Source of the DNA: Veronia nyctiphanis
Lineage (GTDB): Bacteria; Pseudomonadota; Gammaproteobacteria; Enterobacterales; Vibrionaceae
Assembly: GCF_004116385.1 (NCBI RefSeq)
Contig: NZ_PEIB01000023.1
Span: forward strand, 1 to 64,000
Direction: 5' to 3'
DNA length: 64,000 bases
A model generated the notes under the pieces. The model was given only the letters and a program-made list of their open reading frames with translations. It was not told the origin of the DNA and ran no database searches. The translations under genes were made by a program, and so were the position numbers. Shown one piece after another: positions 9,081 through 18,931 of this stretch (the first letter of the stretch is position 1; every line of letters begins with the position of its first letter).

Positions 9081-10232
9081 CTACTCTGAGATAAAGCTAC
9101 CGAGCAAGTCGTTAAGAAACAGTCTTCCTTTTTCTGTTACTTTCCAACTGTCCCCTAAGTCGTCAAGATACCCGCGAGAGATGACGTCATTAAGGGTGTT
9201 TTCAATGCTATCAAGTGATAACCCGGTTCGCTCTGCGAATTCAGACTTAGGACAAGCCTCTACCAGACGGAATCGGTTCATAAAGTATTCAAAAGGTAGC
9301 TCATCTACCTTTACTGTACGCGAATCAGACAGGTAAGCTTTATCAGGATCGAGAAATCCACGTGGATGCTTCACTTTGACTGTTCGAGTAATGCTGCCGT
9401 CTTCATCTGTTACTTTGCCGTGCGCACCGCAGCCGATACCGAGGTAGTCGCCAAACCGCCAGTAATTCAGATTATGCTGACATTGAAAGTCAGGTTTACT
9501 GTAGCCGGACGTTTCATATTGCACATACCCTGCGTTACTGAGCAGCTGGTGGCCGTGTTCGAAAATATCCCAAAGATCGTCATCATCAGGCAAGGTTGGT
9601 GGCTTGGAATAAAACTGGGTATTGGGTTCAATGGTCAGCTGGTACCAAGATAAATGGGGCGGAGCCAGAGCGATGGCTTGCTTGAGATCGTCGAGTGCAC
9701 CTTCTGGCGTTTGATCGGGCAAACCGTGCATCAAATCAAGGTTAAAACTGTTGAGGCCCGCTTCATGTGCGAGTTTCGCCGCTCGGGTTGCTTCTTCCGG
9801 ACCATGAATACGTCCTAGCCGCTTCAGTTTCGCTGTCTCAAAGCTTTGTACGCCGATAGAAATTCTGTTTACGCCAACAGCTCTGTAAGCGATGAACTTG
9901 TCCGCTTCAATAGTGCCGGGGTTCGCTTCCATGGTGATTTCGATGTTGTCACTGAATGGAATTTGCTGCTCGATACCTTTGAGTAAGCGCCCCATTTCCT
10001 CTGGCGACATTAGGCTGGGTGTACCGCCGCCGATAAAGATGGAATGGAGCGGTCGGTCAGATACATGATTGAATCGGGCAAGATCGATTGACAAGTCATC
10101 CAACAGCGCATCAATATAGTCTTGTTCTGGGATCTCGCCTTTGAGTGTGTGCGAGTTGAAATCACAGTATGGGCACTTTTGCACGCACCATGGGATGTGA
10201 ACATAAAGACTGAGCGGAATAGAAACAGACAT
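9081..10232 (-). CDS. hemW: Radical SAM heme chaperone HemW
   Basis: A 383-residue radical-SAM protein that binds heme and delivers it to respiratory enzymes. It was formerly called an oxygen-independent coproporphyrinogen III oxidase-like protein. The N-terminus has the cluster motif CVQKCPYCDF (C-X3-C-X2-C), then the SAM-binding GGGTPSL and ISIGVQSF motifs. It starts four bases after the rdgB stop, so the two are translationally coupled, a conserved pair in gammaproteobacteria. Confidence 0.94.
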   Translation of the reverse strand: MSVSIPLSLYVHIPWCVQKCPYCDFNSHTLKGEIPEQDYIDALLDDLSIDLARFNHVSDRPLHSIFIGGGTPSLMSPEEMGRLLKGIEQQIPFSDNIEITMEANPGTIEADKFIAYRAVGVNRISIGVQSFETAKLKRLGRIHGPEEATRAAKLAHEAGLNSFNLDLMHGLPDQTPEGALDDLKQAIALAPPHLSWYQLTIEPNTQFYSKPPTLPDDDDLWDIFEHGHQLLSNAGYVQYETSGYSKPDFQCQHNLNYWRFGDYLGIGCGAHGKVTDEDGSITRTVKVKHPRGFLDPDKAYLSDSRTVKVDELPFEYFMNRFRLVEACPKSEFAERTGLSLDSIENTLNDVISRGYLDDLGDSWKVTEKGRLFLNDLLGSFISE

Positions 10233-10236
10233 TCAA

Positions 10237-10832
10237 TTACCCAGCGTCACGCATTGCCGCAAACAGCTTCATCAGTGCCTGCCCTCGGTGGGAGATTTGC
10301 TTCTTCTCAGCAGGTTCAATATTGGCAACTGTACAATCGTGTGAATCAACCAGAATACCGGGTCGTAACCGAAGCCATTAGTGCCTGCCGCTTCTTTTGC
10401 TATCGAACCTTCAAAAGTGCCATGGCAGATCAAAGGGGTTGGATCATCCGCATGACGCATGTAAACCAGCACACAGTGAAAACGCGCAGTGCGTTTGTCG
10501 TCAGGGGCGTCGGCCATTTCTATCAGCAGTTTCTCGAGATTTTGCTGGTCGCTTTTGCCTTCGCCTGCGTAACGGGCGCTATAGACACCGGGTGCGCCTT
10601 GCAGGTAATCGACCTCTAAGCCTGAGTCGTCCGCGATGGCAGGCAGCCCGGTTTCTTTGGCTGCATGACGTGCCTTGATGATGGCATTCTCCACAAAGGT
10701 GGTGCCTGTTTCAGCGACATCGGAAACAGAAAATTCGCTCTGGGCAACAACGTCAAGACCAAACTCTGCCAGCATGTCCGCCATTTCTCTTACTTTACCC
10801 GGGTTACCTGTTGCCAGAACCACTTTGCTCAT
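10237..10832 (-). CDS. rdgB: dITP/XTP pyrophosphatase RdgB (one frameshift in this sequence)
   Basis: Hydrolyses dITP, XTP and related deaminated purine nucleotides, keeping them out of DNA. The start [17 protein letters not shown] at 10832 matches the family and has GAGG upstream. [11 protein letters not shown] and [10 protein letters not shown] are the substrate site. A lost C (leftward G) near 10350 breaks the frame at GYDPVFW. Restoring it continues through [16 protein letters not shown] and ISHRGQAL to a TAA at 10237, giving 198 residues. The shorter unrepaired frame ends at 10272. Confidence 0.92.
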
Positions 10833-10958
10833 TTTCTGTTCCTCTGTGTTTGTGTCGGCCAAATAAAAAAGCGGCCCATTCAGGCCGCTATCATACGGAT
10901 TTGGCGAACAGAGTCACCTTTCGTTGATGTTTGACGCAAGTGCATTAGCTGCGGGTCA

Positions 10959-11399
10959 CTAACCGTCGGTGTAGAACTTCTGTTTGAAGTTAAGCTTGCC
11001 TGCACTCAAGCCAAGCGCGTTGACGTTAATTTCAAAGTTAAAAGTCTCTTCATTCGCATAGCCAACCTCGGCCAAATAGTAGATGGCATTGCCCTCTCTA
11101 ACTTCACGAAAAGACAGTTTCTTAGTCGTACCAAGCAGATTCCGTGCTATGCCATCAACCATGGTAGATACTGCGGGTTTACCGGGGCGGCTTTTGTCCA
11201 GCACCGAAATATTGATCACGGCATTGTAGCGGCTTCGTTGAATGCCGTACGTTTTGGCAATAGAAGCGGGGATAAAGGTTGAAGGGAAGGCGGAGTAGTG
11301 AACCTCCAAAGTACCGATATCTTTTGATTGCCCTGCCATTGAAAAGGCTGACATCAGCAGAGCAAATATTGAAAATGCGGCAATGAGTAGACGTTTCAT
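10959..11399 (-). CDS. DUF4426 exported protein
   Basis: A 146-residue protein with a signal peptide (MKRLLIAAFSIFALLMSAFS, cleavage near SMA-GQ) and a beta-rich mature part. It matches the DUF4426 proteins that sit between rdgB and yggT in vibrios. The conserved-looking features are HYSAFPSTFIP, IAKTYGI and a C-terminal FKQKFYTDG. Function is unknown; it is predicted periplasmic. It is transcribed leftward toward rdgB, 126 bases away. Confidence 0.8.
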   Translation of the reverse strand: MKRLLIAAFSIFALLMSAFSMAGQSKDIGTLEVHYSAFPSTFIPASIAKTYGIQRSRYNAVINISVLDKSRPGKPAVSTMVDGIARNLLGTTKKLSFREVREGNAIYYLAEVGYANEETFNFEINVNALGLSAGKLNFKQKFYTDG

Positions 11400-11604
11400 G
11401 GTGACATCCTTAACGGCTTTGACCTTTTCTTTATACGCGATATCTCAAGAACTCGGATCGTTGTGAAATGAGAATGCCGTTTGGGTCAAAAAATGCTTAT
11501 TTGCTAAAGCTCTGTTTTGTGAAAGCTGTGAGGTAAGTTAATTTTTCTGCTCGGTCTAAAAAGGGATCGAGTTACATCAACTACATTTGGGTGGGGGTTT
11601 TAGA

Positions 11605-11672
11605 ACTGGCGGTGTGAAAGCCGCCAGTATAGTGATGTTAACTTGAACTAAACACTCATCCTCGCCAAGAGG
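11605..11672 (-). terminator. Hairpins downstream of yggT
   Basis: Two hairpins lie in the 285-base gap after the yggT stop. One is at 11652-11672 (cgcc/ggcg core), and a stronger one at 11605-11628 has an 8-bp stem, actggcgg/ccgccagt. The U-tracts are poor on both, so I call this a likely end of the yggS-proC-yggT transcript with low certainty. The rest of the gap shows no frame. Confidence 0.35.
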
Positions 11673-11684
11673 CGAACGAGAGTT

Positions 11685-12239
11685 TTATAACATACGCCAA
11701 AGCGGACCAATGATGTCGCCAAGCAGTATGTTAATAAATTGCAGAGCAATAAAAATTATCAGCACACTTAGGTCAATACCACCCATTGATGGGATGACTC
11801 TACGTACGGGAGCAACAAGTGGCTCCGTCAGTTGGATCATCACATACTCTATAGGGCTTTGTCCCTGACTGACCCAGCTTAGAATTGCGCGCAATATCAG
11901 TACCCAGAACAACAATCCACCAGCGGCTTTCACCATGGCTATCAATGCAATATATAGAATCGATAGGTCGATGATAATACCTGAGCCTGATACTGCCTGA
12001 AGTGCAATAAACTTCAAGGTGCAGAGTACATAGGCAAAAAGCACAGTTGCCATATCAAGGTTGCCCAGTGAAGGAACAACTCTTCGAAGTGGTGCAACTA
12101 CTGGCTGAGTTGCTTTCACAATAAATTGCGAAAACGGATTATAAAAGTCAGCCCGTGACCACTGCAGCCAAACACGCAGCAAGACGACCATGATATAGAG
12201 GTCGAAAAGAGTATTTACTAAGAATGTCAAAGAATTCAT
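11685..12239 (-). CDS. yggT: YggT family integral membrane protein
   Basis: A 184-residue inner-membrane protein made of two YGGT repeats. Each begins with a hydrophobic segment, then has a (V)LRxWLQW or LRAILSW element and the motif TxPVVAPLRRVVPSxGxxD (near residues 45 and 145). Proteins of this family have been linked to osmotic tolerance and cell-envelope or division functions, but the mechanism is unclear. It follows proC by nine bases in the yggS-proC-yggT operon. Confidence 0.93.
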   Translation of the reverse strand: MNSLTFLVNTLFDLYIMVVLLRVWLQWSRADFYNPFSQFIVKATQPVVAPLRRVVPSLGNLDMATVLFAYVLCTLKFIALQAVSGSGIIIDLSILYIALIAMVKAAGGLLFWVLILRAILSWVSQGQSPIEYVMIQLTEPLVAPVRRVIPSMGGIDLSVLIIFIALQFINILLGDIIGPLWRML

Positions 12240-12248
12240 GTGGTAACC

Positions 12249-13067
12249 CTAAAATAATGATTCCATTTCTTTCGCACGGTTTACTGCTGCCTTCATGGCT
12301 TCTGATACCGTTTCAGAAAGTTGTTTGTCGTTAAAAACTTTTATTGCCTCGGCAGTTGTACCACCTTTTGATGTCACCTGTGAGCGTAAGGTTTCCAGCG
12401 TTGTTTCTGGATTAGCCACGACCATTTGGGCTGCACCAAGCGCCGATTGCTGAACAAGTGTTCGTGCCATATCCGCTTCAAAGCCCATTCGTCGAGCTTC
12501 AGCTTCCATCGCTTCCATAAACAGAAAGAAATACGCGGGCGCACTGCCAGCAGCGGCAATGATGCTGTTGATGTCACTTTCTTCATCCACCCAGCAAATC
12601 TTACCTGTTGCTGAAAGTAGGTCTCCAGCGTAGTCGCGATCTTTTTCCGAAACATTTGCTGGCGCATACAATCCTGTCATGCCCAAACCAACCAATGATG
12701 GCGTGTTTGGCATGGTTCTGACTAGGTTCAGCGTTTGACCCACCATGTCATTCAATCTTGATACTGTAATGCCAGCTGCGATAGAAATAACCAGCTTACC
12801 GTCAAAACTGAGGTCACTGACAGAGGAAAGCAGGTCTTCCATACCCTGCGGTTTCACACCAAGTACCACCACATCAGCTTTTTTTATCGCTGTTTTGACG
12901 TCGGGTGTTGCCTCAATACCAAATGTATCGGTGAGCAAGGTGTTTTTTTCTGTTGTCCGGTTGGTCGCTATAATACTGGAGGCGGGATAGCCTGACTTCA
13001 AGAGGCCGGAGATAATTGATCTGGCCATATTTCCGGCGCCGATAAAGGCGATGACGCGATGTTCCAT
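12249..13067 (-). CDS. proC: Pyrroline-5-carboxylate reductase
   Basis: Catalyses the last step of proline synthesis, NAD(P)H reduction of pyrroline-5-carboxylate. The start at 13067 gives 272 residues with the Rossmann motif IAFIGAGNMARSIISG at the N-terminus. VRTMPNTPSLVGLGMTGL and the C-terminal GGTTAEAIKVF are family signatures. The open frame runs further upstream to 13193, but that part overlaps the end of yggS and is not conserved. It is the second gene of the yggS-proC-yggT operon. Confidence 0.95.
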   Translation of the reverse strand: MEHRVIAFIGAGNMARSIISGLLKSGYPASSIIATNRTTEKNTLLTDTFGIEATPDVKTAIKKADVVVLGVKPQGMEDLLSSVSDLSFDGKLVISIAAGITVSRLNDMVGQTLNLVRTMPNTPSLVGLGMTGLYAPANVSEKDRDYAGDLLSATGKICWVDEESDINSIIAAAGSAPAYFFLFMEAMEAEARRMGFEADMARTLVQQSALGAAQMVVANPETTLETLRSQVTSKGGTTAEAIKVFNDKQLSETVSEAMKAAVNRAKEMESLF

Positions 13068-13116
13068 CAATGAAAAGTCCTTTGTAGTCGTGAGCAGAAA
13101 ACGCGGTTTGGGCTTT

Positions 13117-13824
13117 CTAGCTTTCTTTATTGCTGTAATCCCGGGCACCGAAGACAGCCGTGCCGATTCTGACCATGGTACTACCTGATGCAACAGCGGC
13201 TTCTAAATCACCACTCATGCCCATAGACAGCGTATCAAAGTTGTCACGGGTCACCTGCATTTCAGTAAATAGTGCTGAAAGAGGCGCAAAGGCGCTCATC
13301 TGCCTGTCATAGTCTGACTCTGGTTGCGGAATACACATTAAACCACGAAGTGTTATCCGCGGCAGCGCGTCGATGTCCCGCGCAAGCGACTCTACTTCGT
13401 CCAGTGGAATGCCTGATTTACTTTCTTCACCACTGGTGTTGACCTGAATCAGAACCTGCAGCGGTGGCATATCTTCTGGACGCTGGTCGCTAAGGCGCTT
13501 GGCTGTTTTGAACCGATCGATAGTATGTACCCAGCCAAAGTGCTCTGCGATCAGGCGCGTTTTGTTCGATTGAATAGGGCCGATAAAGTGCCAGTCTAAT
13601 GATGGGTGTTTTTCATTAAAATACTGAACTTTTTCAACACCTTCCTGCACGTAATTTTCTCCGAAGCAGGTATGCCCGGCGGCAACGGCAGCTTCTATAT
13701 CACTGATTGGCTTAGTTTTACTGACTGCCATCAGTGTTACGCTTTGTTCGTCTCTCCCGCATTTTTCGGCAGCGACGCTAATTTGTCGAGTGACCTGTAC
13801 AAGGTTTTGTTTGATACTACACAT
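13117..13824 (-). CDS. yggS: PLP homeostasis protein (YggS/PLPBP family)
   Basis: A 235-residue fold-type III pyridoxal-phosphate-binding protein involved in vitamin B6 and amino-acid homeostasis, without known enzyme activity. The PLP lysine lies in LMAVSKTKP. GENYVQEG, WHFIGPIQSNKTR and SMGMSGDLEAAV are family motifs. Only 27 bases separate its start from pilT on the other strand, so the two divergent promoters must overlap the opposing coding sequences. The yggS/pilT pairing is conserved widely. Confidence 0.95.
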   Translation of the reverse strand: MCSIKQNLVQVTRQISVAAEKCGRDEQSVTLMAVSKTKPISDIEAAVAAGHTCFGENYVQEGVEKVQYFNEKHPSLDWHFIGPIQSNKTRLIAEHFGWVHTIDRFKTAKRLSDQRPEDMPPLQVLIQVNTSGEESKSGIPLDEVESLARDIDALPRITLRGLMCIPQPESDYDRQMSAFAPLSALFTEMQVTRDNFDTLSMGMSGDLEAAVASGSTMVRIGTAVFGARDYSNKES

Positions 13825-13851
13825 GTTTGTTTCTGCGAGGAAAATAAGTTA

Positions 13852-14892
13852 ATGGACATTACCGAGTTACTGGACTTTAGTGTAAAGCATAACGCGTCAG
13901 ATCTACATCTTTCCGCGGGGATTCCCCCTATGGTTAGAGTAGATGGCGATGTCCGTAAGTTAAGCCTGCCTCCATTTAGCCATAACGAAGTACAAAAGCT
14001 TATCTTTGATATCATGAATGATGCGCAGCAGCGTGAATTTGAACAAAACCTTGAGGTGGATTTTTCCTTCGAGATGGCATCGACAGGACGCTTCCGTGTC
14101 AATGCTTTCCACCAAAGCCGCGGTTGTGCCGCTGTGTTCCGTACCATACCTTCTGAAGTACCGACATTAGAATCGATTGGTGCGCCACCCGCATTTGAGC
14201 GTTTTGTTAACCTGCAAAATGGTTTGGTGCTGGTTACCGGACCGACAGGATCAGGTAAATCAACGACCTTGGCCGCGATGCTCGATCGCATTAACAGTGA
14301 ACAGCACAGGCACGTGTTGACCATCGAAGATCCGATTGAGTTCGTCCATGCGCAGAAAAAATGCCTGATCAACCAACGTGAAGTGCACCGTGATACCCAT
14401 TCATTTGGTAAAGCACTGCGCTCAGCACTGCGTGAAGATCCGGATGTCATTCTTGTCGGTGAGCTTCGCGATCAAGAAACTATCAGTTTAGCGCTGACGG
14501 CAGCGGAAACCGGGCATTTAGTCTTCGGTACCCTTCATACTTCCAGCGCGGCAAAAACTGTCGATAGGATCATTGATGTCTTCCCTGGCAGTGATAAATC
14601 GATGGTACGCTCGATGTTATCTGAATCGTTACGTGCTGTGATTTCACAGAAGCTGATCAAACGTGTTGGCGGCGGTCGTGTGGCAGCCCACGAGATCATG
14701 GTCGCGACTCCGGCTATTCGTAACCTGATCCGTGAAGATAAAGTCGCTCAGATGTATTCCATGATCCAAACTGGTGCTTCGCAAGGCATGCAGACCATGG
14801 ATCAGGCGCTTCGTATCCTGTTGGCTCAAGGTTCCATTGACATGGAAGAAATGGCCAAGCATCAAGATATCAACAATACACCGAGCTACTAA
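13852..14892 (+). CDS. pilT: Type IV pilus retraction ATPase PilT
   Basis: Hexameric ATPase that powers pilus retraction and twitching. The 346-residue protein starts MDITELLDFSVKHNASDLHLS. It has Walker A GPTGSGKST (residues 130-138, Lys136), the Asp box HVLTIEDPIEFVH, Walker B DPDVILVGELRD and the His box TGHLVFGTLHT. The frame is open upstream to 13606 through yggS, but the start at 13852 with GCGAGG in front is the family start. It is paired with pilU 11 bases downstream. Confidence 0.96.
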   Translation: MDITELLDFSVKHNASDLHLSAGIPPMVRVDGDVRKLSLPPFSHNEVQKLIFDIMNDAQQREFEQNLEVDFSFEMASTGRFRVNAFHQSRGCAAVFRTIPSEVPTLESIGAPPAFERFVNLQNGLVLVTGPTGSGKSTTLAAMLDRINSEQHRHVLTIEDPIEFVHAQKKCLINQREVHRDTHSFGKALRSALREDPDVILVGELRDQETISLALTAAETGHLVFGTLHTSSAAKTVDRIIDVFPGSDKSMVRSMLSESLRAVISQKLIKRVGGGRVAAHEIMVATPAIRNLIREDKVAQMYSMIQTGASQGMQTMDQALRILLAQGSIDMEEMAKHQDINNTPSY

Positions 14893-14903
14893 CAGGATTT
14901 TTC

Positions 14904-16004
14904 ATGCTCGAAAACTTATTGGATGAGATAAACCTGCGTGGTGCCTCTGACTGTTATATTACCGTCGGTGCGAAACCCATGCTCAGAGTTGATGGCCAAT
15001 TGACGCCCTATGCGTCAGAAATGACCAAAGAACTGATTTGTATTCTGCTAAAAGAATGCATGGACATGGAACAATGGCAGACTTTTGAAATACATAAAGA
15101 AGCTAATTTTGCGCTGGTCAGTGAACGTGGTCGCTTTCGTGTCAGTGCATTTTGGCAGCGGGACATGCCAGGTGCCGTTATTCGACGGATTCAGACAGAA
15201 ATCCCAGAGATTGAGGAATTAGGCCTGCCTGCCGTTATGCAGGACTTGGCTGTTGCCAAACGTGGCTTGGTGCTCGTGGTTGGCGCGACAGGCTCCGGTA
15301 AGTCGACCTCGATGGCGGCGATGATTGGCTTTCGCAACAAGCACCTGAGTGGGCACATTTTGACGGTGGAAGATCCGATTGAGTTTGTTCACCCCCACCA
15401 AGCCTGTATTGTTACGCAGCGTGAAATCGGTATAGATACCGAGAGCTATGAAATTGCGTTAAAAAACTCGCTCAGGCAGGCGCCGGATATGATCATGATT
15501 GGTGAAATCCGGACACAGGAGACCATGGAATATGCAATGCAGTTTGCTGAGACGGGTCACTTATGTATCGCAACGCTGCACGCCAATAATGCAAATCAGG
15601 CATTGGAGCGGATTCTGCACTTGGTGCCGAAAGAGCGCAGAGAGCAATTTCTTTTCGACTTGTCCTTAAACCTCAAAGGTGTGTTGGCGCAGCAACTGAT
15701 CCCGGATGTCAGTGGCAAAGGTCGGCACGGTGCGTTTGAATGTTTGATCAATACTTCCAGTGTGTCTGATCTTATTCGTCGAGGCGAACTACATGAGCTG
15801 AAAACCACTATCTCCCGTGGTCACAATGCGGGGATGTGTAGTTTCGATCAATCACTGTTTGCCTTGCTTCAGCAAGGAAAGATCACTGAGCGTGATGCCC
15901 TGCATCATGCTGATTCACAAAATGACCTCAAGCTAATGATCAAGATGAATAATGATCAAACGTCACCTGAGACACTTAAGAAAATTACTATTGATATGGG
16001 ATAG
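14904..16004 (+). CDS. pilU: PilT-dependent retraction ATPase PilU
   Basis: A PilT paralogue of 366 residues that adds force to pilus retraction together with PilT. It has Walker A GATGSGKST near residue 130, the Asp box HILTVEDPIEFVH, Walker B APDMIMIGEIR and the His box TGHLCIATLHANN. It is distinguished from PilT by the longer C-terminus and the LDEINLRGASDCYIT N-terminus. It shares a transcript with pilT and ends at a terminator. Confidence 0.95.
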   Translation: MLENLLDEINLRGASDCYITVGAKPMLRVDGQLTPYASEMTKELICILLKECMDMEQWQTFEIHKEANFALVSERGRFRVSAFWQRDMPGAVIRRIQTEIPEIEELGLPAVMQDLAVAKRGLVLVVGATGSGKSTSMAAMIGFRNKHLSGHILTVEDPIEFVHPHQACIVTQREIGIDTESYEIALKNSLRQAPDMIMIGEIRTQETMEYAMQFAETGHLCIATLHANNANQALERILHLVPKERREQFLFDLSLNLKGVLAQQLIPDVSGKGRHGAFECLINTSSVSDLIRRGELHELKTTISRGHNAGMCSFDQSLFALLQQGKITERDALHHADSQNDLKLMIKMNNDQTSPETLKKITIDMG

Positions 16005-16020
16005 GTAAAACAAATAAAAA

Positions 16021-16044
16021 ATGGCAGCCTTGAGCTGCCATTTC
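16021..16044. terminator. Bidirectional terminator between pilU and yqgF
   Basis: A perfect 8-bp stem (atggcagc/gctgccat) with a 5-base loop lies between the convergent pilU and yqgF genes. It has an A-run on the left and TTT on the right. Confidence 0.8.
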
Positions 16045-16062
16045 CTCTATTCGACTGAAAGA

Positions 16063-16488
16063 TTAGTACTGATTCTCAAACCAGCTTTCAACAATAATCA
16101 CTGCTGACTGGCTATCAATATTTCCTTTACCAAGCGCCCGGTAGCCACCATGTTCGAACAGTGATGAACGAGCTTCAGTCGTTGTCAAACGCTCATCGTG
16201 TAATTCGACCTTGCAGCCAAATCGACCATTGAGGCGATTGGCAAATTTGCGTGCTCGTGGTGTGATGGCTTCAAGCTCACCACCATGCAAATCCAATGGT
16301 AGGCCCACGATGACCAAATCCGGTTGCCACTCTTTCAACAAAGTTTCAATGGCATCCCAGCTTGGAATGCCATCTCTTGCTTTCAGTGCCTTAAGCGGTT
16401 GTGCGGTGCCTGTGATGGCTTGCCCCACAGCAACGCCGATGCTCTTGGTTCCATAATCAAAACCAAGAACGGTCTGGGTGTTACTCAT
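16063..16488 (-). CDS. ruvX: Holliday junction resolvase-like / pre-16S rRNA nuclease YqgF
   Basis: A 141-residue RNase H-fold nuclease implicated in maturation of the 16S rRNA 5' end and first predicted as a Holliday junction resolvase. The motifs are [15 protein letters not shown] (catalytic Asp), [10 protein letters not shown] and LHDERLTT. The ATG overlaps the yqgE stop by four bases, so translation is coupled. This is the last gene of the leftward block. Confidence 0.95.
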   Translation of the reverse strand: MSNTQTVLGFDYGTKSIGVAVGQAITGTAQPLKALKARDGIPSWDAIETLLKEWQPDLVIVGLPLDLHGGELEAITPRARKFANRLNGRFGCKVELHDERLTTTEARSSLFEHGGYRALGKGNIDSQSAVIIVESWFENQY

Positions 16489-17048
16489 GCATGTCCTATT
16501 TCAGAAGAAAGATTAGCGGCAGAGATACCGAGTTGAGACAGCGCTTTTGCCCAGCGCTCATTAATCGGTGTGTCAAAGATAACAGCGGGATCGGCTTCGA
16601 TGGTCAGCCAGCTGTTTTCGGCAAGCTCTTGCTCAAGCTGCCCTGCATCCCATCCGGCATAACCAAGAGCAACGATAAACTGATCGGGTTGCTCACTGGT
16701 GCCCAGAAGGCTAAGGATATCTTTTGAGGTGGTGACCATTAAATCATCGGTAAGCTCGACACTTGATCCATAGAGCTGTGCGGGTTTGTGAAGCACAAAA
16801 CCACGATCTTCTGAAACTGGTCCGCCAAACAAAACGGGTTGATCAAGACTCACAGGATGGACGACAACGAGATCTCTTTCGATCTCAATCTGATCCAGCA
16901 TATTGGCGACAGAGATATTAATAGCCTGGTTTATCACCAGTCCCATCGCACCTTCATCGTTGTGTTCACACATGTACACAACGCTATTTTGGAAGCGGTC
17001 GTCTGCCATACTCGGCATCGCGACCAAAAAATGATTTTTTAGGTTCAT
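16485..17048 (-). CDS. yqgE: UPF0301 protein YqgE
   Basis: A 187-residue protein of the AlgH/UPF0301 family, beginning [14 protein letters not shown]. It has the [10 protein letters not shown] and [15 protein letters not shown] motifs and the C-terminal [14 protein letters not shown]. The molecular role is not settled. It almost always sits next to yqgF, as here with a four-base overlap, which suggests a linked role in RNA or stress physiology. Confidence 0.94.
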   Translation of the reverse strand: MNLKNHFLVAMPSMADDRFQNSVVYMCEHNDEGAMGLVINQAINISVANMLDQIEIERDLVVVHPVSLDQPVLFGGPVSEDRGFVLHKPAQLYGSSVELTDDLMVTTSKDILSLLGTSEQPDQFIVALGYAGWDAGQLEQELAENSWLTIEADPAVIFDTPINERWAKALSQLGISAANLSSEIGHA

Positions 17049-17152
17049 GGCACCCTTTTAACCGGATGTGCTTACTCTAAGTATGAGCATAAAGCATCAG
17101 AAAGTCATATTAGGGCGGCTTAGATCCACCCTAGTGACCAACCTGTTGAAGG

Positions 17153-18099
17153 CTATGCGTTTATACGACGCTCAATGGCATCCATCAGCTTGCCAGTGAT
17201 AGAAATATCGAAAGCAGCTTCAATCTCACGGATACAGGTTGGGCTGGTGACATTAATTTCGGTTAGCTTATCACCAATTACATCCAGACCGACAAAGATA
17301 AGCCTTTTTCTTTCAAGGTAGGGGCGACTTTTTTAGCGATTTCCCAGTCTGTATCACTCAGGGGTCTTGCTTCACCACGTCCACCCGCTGCGAGGTTACC
17401 GCGAGTCTCTCCTTTCGCTGGGATGCGAGCGAGGCAATATGGCATTGGCTCACCGTCAACAACCAGAATGCGCTTATCGCCGTTACTGATATCAGGAACA
17501 AAAGTTTGTGCCATGCAGTAGTTGTTGCCAAGTCCGGTCAGAGTTTCAATAATCACTGAGAGGTTCGGATCGCCTTGTTTGACACGGAAAATCGATGATC
17601 CTCCCATGCCATCAAGAGGCTTTAGGATCACATCACCGTACTTTTCCTGAAATGCTTTGATCTGATCCGCTCGGCGGGTGACAAGCGTGGTTGGTGTGAG
17701 TTCCGGGAACCATGCGGTGAACAGCTTCTCGTTACAATCTCGCAGGCTCTGTGGTTTGTTGACGATCAGGCTACCCGCTTCTTCGGCGCGTTCCAGAATA
17801 TAGGTCGCGTAGATGTATTCGGTGTCGAATGGTGGGTCTTTGCGCATCAGCACCGCATCAAGATCAGCCAGTGTGATTTCTTGCTCGCTAACAACCTCAA
17901 ACCACTTATCAGGGTTTTCTTCTAGAGTGACGATTTGGGTTCTTGCCTGCGCTTTACCCTGTTCGAGAGACAGATCCTGCATTTGCATGTAGTGGATTTC
18001 CCACCCACGGCGCTGCGCTTCTAGCATCATAGCGAACGATGAATCTTTTTTAATATTGATGGATTCAATAGGGTCCATCACGAATCCCACTTTGATCAT
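17153..18099 (-). CDS. gshB: Glutathione synthetase (one frameshift in this sequence)
   Basis: ATP-grasp ligase joining gamma-glutamylcysteine and glycine, the last step of glutathione synthesis. The start MIKVGFVMDPIESINIKKDS at 18099 is the family start. The ATP-grasp core has VILKPLDGMGGSSIF and the later SNGDKRILVV and ARIPAKGETRGNLAAGG segments. A lost C (leftward G) near 17303 breaks the frame after KEKGL. Restoring it continues IFVGLDVIGDKLTEIN to a stop at 17153, giving 315 residues, the expected length. It is downstream of rsmE by 13 bases. Confidence 0.93.
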
Positions 18100-18112
18100 T
18101 TTTTTATCCTTG

Positions 18113-18844
18113 TTAACCGAGGTCGCCAAAACGCACTTGAAGCGCTGTTATTGCTGTCAAAGCCGCTGTCTCTGTTCTCAACACCCGAGGGCCAAGCAGA
18201 GTTTCCTCGAAGCCCCACTCGCGTGTGTTGTCTATTTCTTCTGACGATAAACCGCCTTCAGGCCCGACAAGCAAACGAACCCGGGTGACAGGCTCTGGCA
18301 GTGTATTGATAGAATATTTTGCTCTAGGGTGGAGATTGAGACTCAAGCCATCAAATTCAACCCTACACCAATCCTCAAAAGACATGATGGGCTCGATTCT
18401 CGGGACTGTGTTTCGTCCGCATTGCTCACACGCAGAGATGGCGATTTTTTGCCATTGCTGAAGTTTCTTCTCAAAGCGTTCTGCATTGAGCTTTACACCG
18501 CATCGTTCTGAAATCAGTGGCGTGATGGTATTCACGCCAAGCTCTACCGCTTTTTGGATGGTAAATTCCATCTTATCGCCCCGGCTGACAACTTGACCGA
18601 GGTGAAGATAAAGCGGAGATTCGATACTACTCTCGACACGGTTTTTGATTTGGACCGATACTGATTTTTTTGACACGGTATCGATTGTGGCAGGAAACTC
18701 AGCATCGCTACCGTCAAATAAAAGAACGTCTTGTCCCTGCTGCATGCGCAGGACTCTGCCTATATGATTGGCAGCGTCGTCACTGAGAGTGATCAGCCCC
18801 TGCTCAGGGAGGGGGCTGGGGTGATAAATTCTGGGGATCCGCAT
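18113..18844 (-). CDS. rsmE: 16S rRNA (uracil-1498-N3)-methyltransferase
   Basis: SPOUT-class enzyme making m3U1498 in 16S rRNA with SAM. The start [12 protein letters not shown] at 18844 gives 243 residues, equal to the family. An in-frame ATG at 18868 is upstream of this conserved start. The C-terminal knot motifs are [15 protein letters not shown] and [15 protein letters not shown]. It is cotranscribed with gshB. Confidence 0.95.
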   Translation of the reverse strand: MRIPRIYHPSPLPEQGLITLSDDAANHIGRVLRMQQGQDVLLFDGSDAEFPATIDTVSKKSVSVQIKNRVESSIESPLYLHLGQVVSRGDKMEFTIQKAVELGVNTITPLISERCGVKLNAERFEKKLQQWQKIAISACEQCGRNTVPRIEPIMSFEDWCRVEFDGLSLNLHPRAKYSINTLPEPVTRVRLLVGPEGGLSSEEIDNTREWGFEETLLGPRVLRTETAALTAITALQVRFGDLG

Positions 18845-18931
18845 GATATGCTCTGTCATCAATCGCAAGATGGTGATTGTATCACGCAGTAATATCCTTA
18901 ATCATCCGTGAATCCCTTTACCGCTCAGCTT

